The notes under the pieces: generated by a model | What the model saw: the letters and a program-made list of their open reading frames with translations, nothing else | Told to the model about the DNA's origin: nothing | Database searches by the model: none | Program-made: the position numbers and the translations under genes | In this document: positions 45,563-55,316 of the stretch, in pieces | Numbering within the stretch: the first letter of the stretch is position 1 | Layout of the letters: every line of letters starts with the position of its first letter | Assembly (NCBI GenBank): GCA_958510825.1 | Contig: OY294049.1 | Coordinates: 8,804,001 to 8,868,000, forward strand | Direction of reading: 5' to 3' | DNA: 64,000 bases | From: Brachypterus glaber | Taxonomy: Eukaryota > Arthropoda > Insecta > Coleoptera > Kateretidae

Positions 45563-46953
45563 CTAGAAAAATATATTTATCTGTTTGCGTTTTATAATTA
45601 CTTTGTTGTAGTTTTGGTTTGCCTGTTACAATAAGCTTTTTTTAAATAATTGTAAAACAGCTTTGGAGATTTTTTGTTGGTAACAAAAACAAATAAACAT
45701 TATTATAAATTTCTAAAAATTCTGTTTTCTGTATCCGACAGTATCTAAAGATTTAAATAACACTTAAGAATATTATAAAATTTTAATAAATGTGTTTGTT
45801 TTGTATTATTTTGTGTGTGATTTTGGGGTGTGTTTGATTTTGTGTTAAAGTAACTTTCAGGTAAGTCCCATATACTAGAATTGGAGGTGTTCTGCTGGCA
45901 GGATAAAAGCACTTGAGACACCTCTTTACACTGGAGTATATGTTTACTCTTCCTTGTCCATTTTTATTCAAAATAACTATAAAAATATACTTAAAATTTG
46001 AAAGTTTGTAATTTATTATGAATCTGTAATAAACAAAAAAAAAACAAATGAAAAATTTTAAATTCAAGTATCATTGTTACCAATAGAAATACATTAAATT
46101 CCCCAAATCTGTCATATTGAAATTATTTAAAACTAAAGTACTTTGTAAGCAAAATAAAACGCTTAAATTGATAAAATTATGTAAAGAACTCTTTCCATAA
46201 AATATTTGACGCACTCTTCCATGGACGCGTGCAACAAAATAGTGTCTTATGTAACTTGTCCTTTAATATACTATTATATATCCTGTTATACAACCATTCC
46301 ATGATGACGGACGCTACCATTCGTACAATATTTTGTCAAATATTTAAAAAAAGAAGTCCCAAAAACTAAAACTGATATTAAAGCTGGCATTAAAAATATA
46401 AAGCGGTGACGAGCTAAGATAAAATAATAAATACAATAATTATTATTAATTATTATATAATTATAATTATCTGGCATTTAGGGTTTACAAGATTTTATTT
46501 TTTAAACTTTGATGACGGACGCTACAAAAAATGGAAATGGAATAAATCTATTTATGTTGCACCCGAATATTAGCAAATTGATTAAGGAATGAATTATAAC
46601 TTTATTATAGTATGATTGGCATTGGTACTAGATATATATATTTTTTAATTTTATTTTATGTTTAGTTTAATATACAGTATATGCTAATATTAAATGTGTG
46701 ATGACGGACGCTACAAAATTTCCTCCAAAATTGTATTCTTTTATTTTCTAATTTATCTCAAATAAACAAAAAAAAAATTCACCACACACGCGCCGGATTA
46801 AAAGGACTTAGCTCACTTTAGGCTAAATTCTAAACCAACCTTTTTAGGAACTTTTTAAAATATTTTTGAATGTAGAATAACCTCTTAAGTTTTGACACGC
46901 CAGTTACTGATCACCCTATATTTTAAAAACAGTTTCATAATTAATAATCTCAC
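45563..46953 (-). other. Patj intron D-E
   Basis: 1.4 kb, GT-AG. It contains three copies of TGATGACGGACGCTAC at about 46301, 46509 and 46699, spaced near 200 bp. A MITE-like end (GATCACCCTATA) lies near 46910. Confidence 0.6.
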
Positions 46954-47310
46954 CTGGTAACCTTTGGCTGATACAGTCCTTCCTTCCATTTCTATACTAT
47001 CCTCTTCATCATAGTCCTCGTCTTCACTCCCAGATTCATCCCGAGCAGATGGTTTTTTTGGTTGAAGAGTTTTTGAAACATCGGAAACCCCTTCAGAAGT
47101 TGTGGCCGGCTGATATTTGCTCTTAGAGTCTAATTTAATATCAGGAGTTTTAGTCGTTGTATTAGTTGTGGAATTAGTTGTTTGATTTTGGATGACTTCT
47201 TGGGACTTTGATGGTGCTTTATTGGAGGATATTTGAGCTTGAGAGCTGATTGGAGATGGAAATGGCGTGTGATTTTCAGTTTCATCTCGGCTAGTTTCAT
47301 TTTCTATACT
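46954..47310 (-). CDS. Patj: Patj-like gene, exon D (disordered acidic linker)
   Basis: 119 codons, phase 0 at both ends; acceptor TTTTTAG, donor GTGAGA. The product is low-complexity: Ser/Thr/Gln-rich (NQTTNSTTNTTTKTP), then an acidic block (DESGSEDEDYDEEDS), then EMEGRTVSAKGYQ. It is typical of the long linker between PDZ domains in scaffold proteins. The acidic Ser block looks like a casein-kinase-type target, which is inferred. It continues directly into IDRASA of exon E. Confidence 0.75.
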
Positions 47311-47452
47311 CTAAAAATAAAAACAAGTCTTGAAGATATGTAATACTTTGCATTCTATAGTATACTCTTCTCAGTCGATATTATATATTTTTTGGACTTA
47401 TTGTAAATACTTAGTACATTAGGTACCTAATATGGATATTTGTTTTACTTAC

Positions 47453-47578
47453 CCATGGTATTAAAGATTGAACAACAAATGTGACAGGGTTTGGAGCATT
47501 TCTTATGGCTTGGACGGCTTTCTCATGACTGGCTTGCCGAAGATTTACTCCACTTACTTCTAATATTCTATCACCAGT
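47453..47578 (-). CDS. Patj: Patj-like gene, exon C (PDZ domain, second half)
   Basis: 42 codons, phase 0 at both ends; acceptor TTTTCAG, donor GTAAGT. It encodes [19 protein letters not shown], then [20 protein letters not shown] and IPW. This is the beta4 to beta6 part of a PDZ domain, with helix alphaB at [13 protein letters not shown]. The His of ASHE at the start of alphaB marks class I ligand preference. The [15 protein letters not shown] pattern is characteristic of the PATJ/MPDZ family. Confidence 0.85.
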
Positions 47579-47762
47579 CTGAAAATAATAATACTAGTTA
47601 TGATACAAGGACGAAAAACACTTTTTAGAGCGATTACGGAAAAGGAGATTGGCAATCGTAATTGTCCTGAAAAGTTTTTTCGACTGTGTATCAACACTAT
47701 TTTTTATTCGATTCGAATAAATTTGTATTTTTTAATCGATTGACTGTTTTTACAGCGTCTAA

Positions 47763-47937
47763 GAAAAGGTTCAAATATTACGTAAGGCAAATTTTGTCAA
47801 AATTCATACACTTCATACCCCTTTTCTCGCGTTATTAAAGGCTGTAGATATTTCGTGCCTTTAATAACGAGGGAACCGTGTTATGAAGTGTAATAAATTT
47901 GGCACAATTTGCGTTACGTAATACCTGAACGTTCCCT
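47763..47937. mobile_element. 175-bp palindromic MITE
   Basis: Near-perfect foldback: TTCAAATATTACGTAAGGCA against the inverse of GCGTTACGTAATACCTGAAC, and CGCGTTATTAAAGGC against GCCTTTAATAACG around a short loop. One end recurs at 4535-4575. It lies in the Patj intron between exons B and C. Confidence 0.75.
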
Positions 47938-48139
47938 AACTTACAGGGATCTAGTATGATAAACCTGTACGAAAATTTTGATTTTTCGCACTAGTGCGAA
48001 AAGTAAAAGAGTCGACGATTCGATTGATATTTAAACTCAAATTTAATTTATTTTGACAACTATTTTACTGTTATTGTTCAAGAAAAAATTGTCAGGTTGG
48101 ATCGACCTATTTAAACTTTGCTATAGATAAGGTTCTTAC

Positions 48140-48235
48140 CTTAAATTGGCCAGTTTTTCCAGCTGGACTATTTGGGACAACATTTTTAACAAAAATCCCT
48201 AAAATGGCATCTTTATCAGTTTTCTGAAGATCTAC
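48140..48235 (-). CDS. Patj: Patj-like gene, exon B (PDZ domain, middle)
   Basis: 32 codons, phase 0 at both ends; acceptor TTTAG, donor GTAAGA. It encodes VDLQKTDKDAILGIFVKNVV followed by PNSPAGKTGQFK: the beta2-beta3 loop, strand beta3 and alphaA of a PDZ domain (GIFVK.V.P.SPAG..G). It joins exon A at IVGGK and exon C at TGDRI to make one uninterrupted domain. Confidence 0.85.
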
Positions 48236-48379
48236 CTAAAATTAAATTGATTAAAAAAATGTTTTGTAGCTACTTAAAACGGTCGAAACTATAGGGATAT
48301 AAAATTTTAGATTTTATCCGTTCACATATCACATCATCTTATTAAATCTCGAAACAATCGATTTGCGGTTCCTTGCACT

Positions 48380-48408
48380 AATCAACTCTGTTATGTACAG
48401 AGTTGATT
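48380..48408. repeat. Short perfect hairpin
   Basis: AATCAACTCTG and its inverse CAGAGTTGATT enclose a 7-base loop. It stands 15 bp outside the MITE at 48423. Confidence 0.6.
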
Positions 48409-48422
48409 ATTCTGATAATTAT

Positions 48423-49775
48423 CAGCCCCACAAAAAGAAAGTTCAGACCAGCAAACCAGATCCATGTATCTCTATGTATTTTCGGTCGCTGAAAAGAAAT
48501 CGTAAATTCCTAAAATCATTAGCTAGGGTAAAAAAACCCTAAAAAGGGGTAAAACCGTCCCTGGTATATTGAGACAATAAATAGGTAAGTTTAAATTAAA
48601 ATATGGTGTGGTCTGAAAACTGTCAAGTTGCAGCCTTGTTTTACTTTAATCACAAAAAAATCGCGGTTTAAATTTTTGTTTAGATAGGGTTATTGGGGCC
48701 AATGCAAGTTAATGTTTATGTATATTAACACCCACGTTGATGTCTTACTACTACAGTAGAAAAAATGCTAAATAATCACTATCCTAGTATTTTGGAGTAA
48801 AAATAACGCATAAATCACTATTTTCACATAATCCTCAACATCTTTGCAACGAAAAGAGATAGAAACAAAATTAAAAAAATAAATTGTTTAAATTGAACGT
48901 GGTAATTACACTGAATAAGGAAACCGTTTGGAAAATCGGGGAATAATGTTTGGTGCACATCCAAACTTTAAGCAAAAAAACATAGTCACATTTAATATGT
49001 ACACTGTACACTGTTAGGTCTTAGGCCACTCAAAGTACAAAAAAATTAGTCAATAGATATGCATTTCGTTTGAAAAAAAAAATATTAAAATTGGATTCCT
49101 AAATTCGGAGATACTTGACTTTGAATTTATCGAAAAATTCTGGCTGTTCCACTTCAAATATTGATTATTTGAGATCAGGTGGTTATTTTTAAATATTTTT
49201 TACCACTTTTAAAATTAAAAAATAGCAAGTATAATATACCATTATATTTGCAAGCATATATGCTTGCATAAGGTCTATTCAAAACAATCAAAAAATTATA
49301 GGGGTGCTAATTAAAAAAATAAAATTAGGGGTAAGTTGGGGGAGGGGTTCAAGGGGTGGATTTAATTTTTGACTACTTTTTATAGATATTGTTGACCAAT
49401 TTAAGGTGGTTTTCGCAGAACTTGATTATCTCTTTTAGTTTTTAAGAAAATCGCAGCCTAATTAGAGTTGGATCACCCTGTATTTATTTATCGTATTTTC
49501 ATCTAAGGGGTGGCTTAACCCCATTTTAGGGCGATACTCTAGGGTAGTCTGAGGCCCTCACGTGAATTGATACTATTTTTAACAATTCTTTATACCTATT
49601 TATTGTCATAATATGCGAGGGACGGTTTTACCCTATTTTAGGGTTTTTTTGACCCTAGCTAATGATTTTGGGTGTGTAAGATTTTTTTTGACCTCGGATA
49701 AGAATTTATCGACCGAAAATACATCGGGATACATGGGTCTGTTTTCGCTGGTCTTAAATTTTTTTTATGGGGCTG
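48423..49775. mobile_element. 1.35-kb element with ~170-bp inverted ends
   Basis: Left CAGCCCCACAAAAAG and the inverse of the right end CAGCCCCATAAAAAA start inverted arms that run to about 48590 and 49605 (ATTAGCTAGGGTAAAAAAACCC, diverged). The middle kilobase is non-coding and AT-rich. It lies in the intron between Patj exons A and B. Confidence 0.65.
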
Positions 49776-50498
49776 TGTAACTTATACAAACTCAAATTTA
49801 TTATTCCAACAAAACATAAATTATAAACTAATTGAAATAATTCATCAAATATTACAGAATAACTATCAACTATTAAATTAATAAATATATCTTATCAATC
49901 ATCATGAAACCGAAAGGAACCGAAAATGGTCACCAGCTCTTAGACTATTAGCAGAAACAAGGTAAAAGTAGATAACAAATCAGTCGATATTTCTGTGAAC
50001 GGTTATCTAGAAATCGTCTATACTGCAGCTCCTTCTACTGCTAAGCTAAGCAGGGTAGTATTATAGATGCCATAAGGGCAATTGTTGATCATGTGACGAC
50101 CAGCATTCATTGTATAATATAAACTATGTATAACCCTGTAAGGCATCATGTAACCATATGGACACGACCTAATTAAGTTAATCAAAGTATGTTTTTATAA
50201 ACGTTAAACATACTGTTTTAGTATGCAGTAGTAAAGTTTTAGTATAGTCACTTAACCCTAGGATGCCTGCCCTAAAAAATATACACATTTACATACCCTG
50301 GGCCTGGGAGGCCCGAATATAAAAATTAACGGTTTAATGGAGAGCCTCTAGCACAAGCATATTGCTTATTTGTGGCTCTCCATGACAAAGTATGTATGAA
50401 AAATAATAATAAATAAATAGGTATCATATAAAATTAAACTATTATATTTATATATAAAACATTTTACTATTCCTTAAAACGACTTTTGTTTGATTAAC

Positions 50499-50581
50499 GC
50501 AGTCGTCCCTCCGAAGTGACTGATCGATTTCGTGCTTTTTAGCACTCTTCAGAGCCACATATCGGTAGTAGGGACAACTAC
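50499..50581 (-). ncRNA. Hammerhead ribozyme in the inverted arm, sense to Patj
   Basis: This is the exact inverse of the copy at 50929-51011, with full core (TCTTCAG at 50546-50552 is CTGAAGA on the minus strand). Both arms of stem I lie inside the inverted segment, so this copy is complete. Cleavage is expected between 50522 and 50521. It is transcribed in functional orientation if the Patj intron is. Confidence 0.82.
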
Positions 50582-50928
50582 GAAAATCAAATCCTTTCCA
50601 TATATCTCTATATAGAGTTTAAAAATCGTTGTAAGGAAAAGCAAAAACAGCTAGCGACATCTACTGCTAAAAGCAGAGACTAGATAAACCTATCGACAGT
50701 CCAAAAAAGGATTCAATTGGCGGCAATGTCCACCGTGGCATTGATTAATCTGCCCCCTATCGACAGCGTGCAATAGGTTCTTGAAACCAATAACTGCTTC
50801 CTTTTTTGGACTGTCGATAGGTTTATCTAGTCTCTGCTTTTAGCAGTAGATGTCGCTAGCTGTTTTTGCTTTTCCTTACAACGATTTTTAAACTCTATAT
50901 AGAGATATATGGAAAGGATTTGATTTTC

Positions 50929-51011
50929 GTAGTTGTCCCTACTACCGATATGTGGCTCTGAAGAGTGCTAAAAAGCACGAAATCGATCAGTCACTTCGGA
51001 GGGACGACTGC
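50929..51011 (+). ncRNA. Type I hammerhead ribozyme, copy 1 of element 2
   Basis: The core is CTGAAGA (50958-50964), stem II GTGC/GCAC around TAAAAA (50965-50978), then GAAA (50979-50982). Stem III is minimal (ATCGAT) and the cleavage triplet is ATC, ending at 50988. Proximal stem I is GTGGCT (50952-50957) with AGTCAC (50989-50994), one G-T pair. Distal stem I is GTAGTTGTCCCT (50929-50940) with AGGGACGACTGC (51000-51011). The asymmetric internal loop between them is where the usual tertiary contact to the stem II loop would form. Confidence 0.86.
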
Positions 51012-51364
51012 GTTAATCAAACAAAAGTCGTTTTAAGGAATAGTAAAATGTTTTATATAGATTTTTTAAATTTGTAAATATCAAACAATTTAATTTAGTT
51101 TATTAATTCAGATACCACTGTAAAAGGTGACCTCCTAGCGTTTAGGATTCAATTGGCGGCAATGTCCACCGTGGCATTGATTAATCTGCCCCCTATCGAC
51201 AGCGTGCAATAGGTTCTTGAAACCAATAACTGCTTCCTTTTTTGGACTGTCGATAGGTTTATCTAGTCTCTGCTTTTAGCAGTAGATGTCGCTAGCTGTT
51301 TTTGCTTTTCCTTACAACGATTTTTAAACTCTATATAGAGATATATGGAAAGGATTTGATTTTC

Positions 51365-51447
51365 GTAGTTGTCCCTACTACCGATATGTGGCTCTGAAGA
51401 GTGCTAAAAAGCACGAAATCGATCAGTCACTTCGGAGGGACGACTGC
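51365..51447 (+). ncRNA. Type I hammerhead ribozyme, copy 2 of element 2
   Basis: Identical to the copy 436 bp upstream: CTGAAGA at 51394-51400, cleavage expected after 51424. Two sense copies would cut out a 436-nt RNA. Confidence 0.86.
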
Positions 51448-51689
51448 GTTAATCAAACAAAAGTCGTTTTAAGGAATAGTAAAATGTTTTATATAGATTT
51501 TTTAAATTTGTAAATATCAAACAATTTAATTTAGTTTATTATATTTATGTTTTAATATATTTCTTTATGTAATAGAAACTCTAACGAAAATGAAACAAAG
51601 CCCTTAAAAATATCTTAATATATGTCTTAAAATAATCAGTAAAAAATACACGAAAAGAATTAAGTCCTTAGAAAAGCAATTATTACAAA

Positions 51690-52090
51690 TGTTGGTACAA
51701 AGTTCATAGCAAATACATTTTTGAAAGTCATTTTACTTTTCTGTCCAATTTTAAGGGGCACAATAAGCATCTTTTCCTATTACACGGTCCTGGTTGTTCG
51801 TCAGATGGTTTAGGAATTTCTATAAGCTTAACCATGCTGTCAAAAACGTACCGTGACAAACATAGATTTTTAGATCTCTTTAGCATATGACGTATTTTAA
51901 ACTACTTTACTAAATCCTTTAAAAAGATCATCCGTCTGTGGATCCAAACTTGGATTTTCCATTAAAAAACAATAAATGCGTTTGAAGCTGCTACATCAAT
52001 CACATTTAGGAAGAACGCCATTGTCCAACGTTTAGTTTGGACTTTTACAAGTGTAAGTAGATAACATATGTCATGTTCAATGGGTTTATA
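51690..52090 (-). pseudogene. piggyBac transposase C-terminal remnant
   Basis: The minus strand reads TLVKVQTKRWTMAFFLNVID then VAASNAFIVF, the segment after the catalytic domain in piggyBac transposases (RW.M..F...D....NAF). After frame breaks, PGPCNRKRCLLC follows, the start of the C-terminal Cys-rich zinc region. Several stops and at least one frameshift lie between. The DDE part is gone. It supports the TTAA and end-repeat diagnosis of the host element. Confidence 0.7.
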
Positions 52091-52873
52091 TTTTTTATAA
52101 ATCTAACTTAAAATGATTTATCAGCGTTTTTAAATTTTTTTGTGTTGAAAAATACATATTTAAGTATATATGTTAATATGGGGTATCAATAGAAAAGAAC
52201 TTTTTATAACACATGGTGTAAAATTAAAATAACAATTTTGCAAAAATTTTATTCCAAATACTTGAATTGAGGCATTCCCAAAAGGATTTTTTAATAAATT
52301 TATTTTTCTGTAAGATACAGCTAATCATTTAACCTGCCGTTCCTCGGAGGCCCGAGGTATGCATCCTAGGGTTAAACATAACATTATATAAAACCCAAAG
52401 CTTCTGCGCAAATTTTAATATGTCTCCTGACAGATGTTTAGAGTGTGGTGCAACATGCGTTGATGCTTTGACGTTGATGATAAATTTAGTACGTGATTAG
52501 GTGAATATTTCAAGGTAAAATAACTTTAAATGTGAATAACTTAGTTAATAAACAATTATTGCGTATGATGTACATATTTGTTTTAGATATATTATGGCCT
52601 TACGATATATAATAATCTGATAATGCCATATGGTCACACCTATAAATACCACTTTTTGTGTAAAACATGTAAAATTTAATGATAGAACTTGATTTAGGTG
52701 ATCATAATTAGTCGCATACCCTGATTGGGAAATTTAAGTCCTTATAAAAGTACTACAGAACCTTACAGGGATAAACTATGATTATATCAAAGAACATAAT
52801 CTTGTTTCTTAAATTGAGGTAAAAGCAAAAACGCCTAACATTAAAATTTCTCCATTAAGAAGAATTGCTATAC

Positions 52874-53042
52874 CTTTCCTCCTACTATGCTGATTCCCAG
52901 ACTTTTATTTGGTTCCCTATGTATTTTAACAGTGTGTGTGCCACCCCAGTGCTTCTGTAACATATCGTTATATTGATAACCCTTCAATGTACCATACTCG
53001 TTATCAACTTGTCGCATGACTGTCATTTGGGGTATAGTCTCA
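52874..53042 (-). CDS. Patj: Patj-like gene, exon A (PDZ domain, start)
   Basis: 56 codons preceded by one base of a split codon. Acceptor TTTTTTTAG is before 53042 and donor GTATAG after 52874. It encodes ETIPQMTVMRQVDNEYGTLK, a KHWGG segment, then HTVKIHREPNKSLGISIVGG K. SLGI is the carboxylate-binding loop that opens the PDZ domain completed by exons B and C. PATJ proteins organise the Crumbs polarity complex at apical junctions. Upstream exons lie beyond the intron that starts at 53043 and were not found before 64000. Confidence 0.82.
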
Positions 53043-54731
53043 CTAAAAAAAAAAGTACATTAATTTTTTAACATAGAATATGTGTTATGGAGTGAAAAAG
53101 TGATAACTTATTTAGGATGAAAAATCTGTAACAAATACTGTCTGTCTACTCTTTTTTGTCTGCCTGCCTGGTCTGTCCGCCTGGCACTTTTTGTTTGGTC
53201 TCTCTGCCTGATCTGTCTGCTTGGTCTGTCTGCTACCTGGAATACTTACCTGGACTGTTTATCTGATCTGTCTACCTAGTCTGTCTGTCCGATCACTGAT
53301 CGGCGATCAGTCTACCTGGTCTGTCTACCTGGTCTTTCTGCCTGGTCCGTCTACCTGGTCTCTCTGCCTAAATATTTAAAGGCATATCGCACTATGAGTA
53401 CAAGACCACCATAACTCAAAATCGATAAATTTTGAGTTATGGTGTTCTTTTTTACCCCACTCATTTAGAAAAGGCAGTTTTTTCACAAAATACATACATT
53501 TTAGGGATTGGGGTGTGTGCGTTTATCCCGGGATCCCATTTAATTGACCTTACGAGCCAAACGGCTTAAATAAACAGTATCAATGTTGAAATTTTTAAAG
53601 CCATAAACTTGCAATCATAACTTCAATATTGAAATTTCTTCAATTATAATTTTTGATAATTATCAAAAACTTTATACTCGCGTTCGTATTTTTCTTTTGA
53701 TTTGGATGGTGTAGTATTTAAAATAGCCACTTTTGCTTTAGAATGTCCTCAGGGACAAAAACACTATTTTTATCTTTAAAGTCCAATTTTAATTTGAAAA
53801 CGACACCACGCGGTAAAATAAATCTTGATTTTAAACTGTCAAACTTGTAATTGTTTTTTTTTTTGTAGCCGCCTACTGTTTTAGCGGCCATAATGAAATA
53901 AAACATCGTGTGTACATAAAAAAGCATTATTAAAGATCGCATTTTATTATGTTTACAAATTTATTGGATAAAATTTTGTATGCCACACGAGGGTAATTAG
54001 ATATTGTCAACTCAAGAATATTGACCCACTCGTGGGTCAAACATTCTCTCTTGGACAATATCTTACTTTACCATAAATAACTATTATACCGTATGCAACA
54101 TAAAAAAATGTATTTACGTGAATGGAATATGTTTAGAAATTTCTATCCGTGTATGTATTTTTTTATACCTAGTTACATCTCGTAAAAACCCCTTTATTGG
54201 GGTTAAGCCGGTTAAAAACTAAGTAAAACTGTACTAAAATATGCTTGTAATTTTAAAAACATCAAAACACATCGTAAAATTTAACGTCATTATAAAGTTC
54301 TAATTTTAGAAGATTTAAATATGTAGTGGTAGTTAAATTATGGTAAATTATGACCGAATAAAATTTATGCGCGTAAGCGCTAGAATAGTATAATACGGTA
54401 GTTTCGACTTTCCCAGAATCGCAAAAAAACGTTCTAAAAAAAAAATTCTTTTATACAAATTTGTTTCCTGAAAAAATAGAATACTTTGAAAATGTCACGT
54501 TTTTTGTGGACACGATAACTCAAGAACAAATTATCCGATCGAATCGAAAATTTTAGGAAAAAGTTCTAGCGCAGGCGCTGTGAATAATATAATAATAATT
54601 ATAATTATATTTTGCATACGTCTAACCTGGTATATCAGTTATAGATAATAATTTTGATATTAAAAAATAAATAAATAAGCATAAGTCCAAAAATATCATA
54701 TTTTGGGAAGAATATCATTAAAAAACGCAGT
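53043..54731. other. Non-coding, Patj intron side
   Basis: It holds a minisatellite (53142-53378), a dispersed repeat shared with 39880-40030, and a hairpin at 53405-53445 (ACCATAACTCAAAATCGATA against its near-inverse). No exon is seen. Confidence 0.5.
53142..53378. repeat. Degenerate minisatellite, ~12-13-bp units
   Basis: About eighteen variants of CCTGGTCTGTCTA stand in a row, with an imperfect GATCACTGATCGGCGATC dyad near 53310. Confidence 0.8.
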
Positions 54732-55201
54732 ATACTACTATACTATACTATACTATACTATACTATACTATACTATACTATACTATACTATACTATACTA
54801 TACTATACTATACTATACTATACTATACTATACTATACTATACTATACTATACTATACTATACTATACTATACTATACTATACTATACTATACTATACTA
54901 TACTATACTATACTATACTATACTATACTATACTATACTATACTATACTATACTATACTATACTATACTATACTATACTATACTATACTATACTATACTA
55001 TACTATACTATACTATACTATACTATACTATACTATACTATACTATACTATACTATACTATACTATACTATACTATACTATACTATACTATACTATACTA
55101 TACTATACTATACTATACTATACTATACTATACTATACTATACTATACTATACTATACTATACTATACTATACTATACTATACTATACTATACTATACTA
55201 C
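54732..55201. repeat. (TACTA)n pentanucleotide array, ~94 units
   Basis: About 460 bp show no interruption after a short variant start near 54731-54738. The long open frame that translates as YYTIL repeats is a by-product: a five-base repeat gives a five-residue repeat and no frame-shifting stop. Confidence 0.95.
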
Positions 55202-55316
55202 TTTAAAGAGTATGGCTTGTTTTTTTTATTTTCTGTATTTGACATCATGTTTGACTTGATAAAGTATACTAAAAGGTGCTTTTGTTTACATATAAATCAA
55301 ATAAGTCTTATTTAAA

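Larger units (their letters stand above)
50452..51537 (+). mobile_element. Hammerhead-ribozyme element 2 (retrozyme / Penelope-like, non-autonomous)
   Basis: A 260-bp arm (50451-50710) is the exact inverse of 50800-51059, with an 89-bp spacer. The unit that starts ATTCAATTGGCGGCAATG at 50711 restarts at 51147, a period of 436 bp, and the second unit stops at 51537. An 11-bp direct repeat, ATTATATTTAT, flanks the whole (50441-50451 and 51538-51548). There is no ORF. Sequence is unrelated to element 1, yet the plan is the same: inverted piece, full unit, partial unit. The copies are identical by eye, so the insertion is young. Confidence 0.87.
50256..52371. mobile_element. piggyBac relic, TTAA target duplication
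   Basis: It starts CCCTAGGATGC and ends GCATCCTAGGG, with TTAA outside both (50252-50255 and 52372-52375). A GGAGGCCCGA motif follows inside each end. It holds a decayed transposase C-terminus on the minus strand (51690-52090). The hammerhead element 50452-51537 has inserted between the left end and the transposase remnant. Confidence 0.82.

Noticed and set aside
46301..46715. CRISPR-like repeat set (TGATGACGGACGCTAC)
   Set aside because: Only three copies with unequal spacers of about 200 bp in an animal intron.
54703..55206. 167-residue ORF
   Set aside because: It is the translation of the TACTA array (YYTIL repeat).
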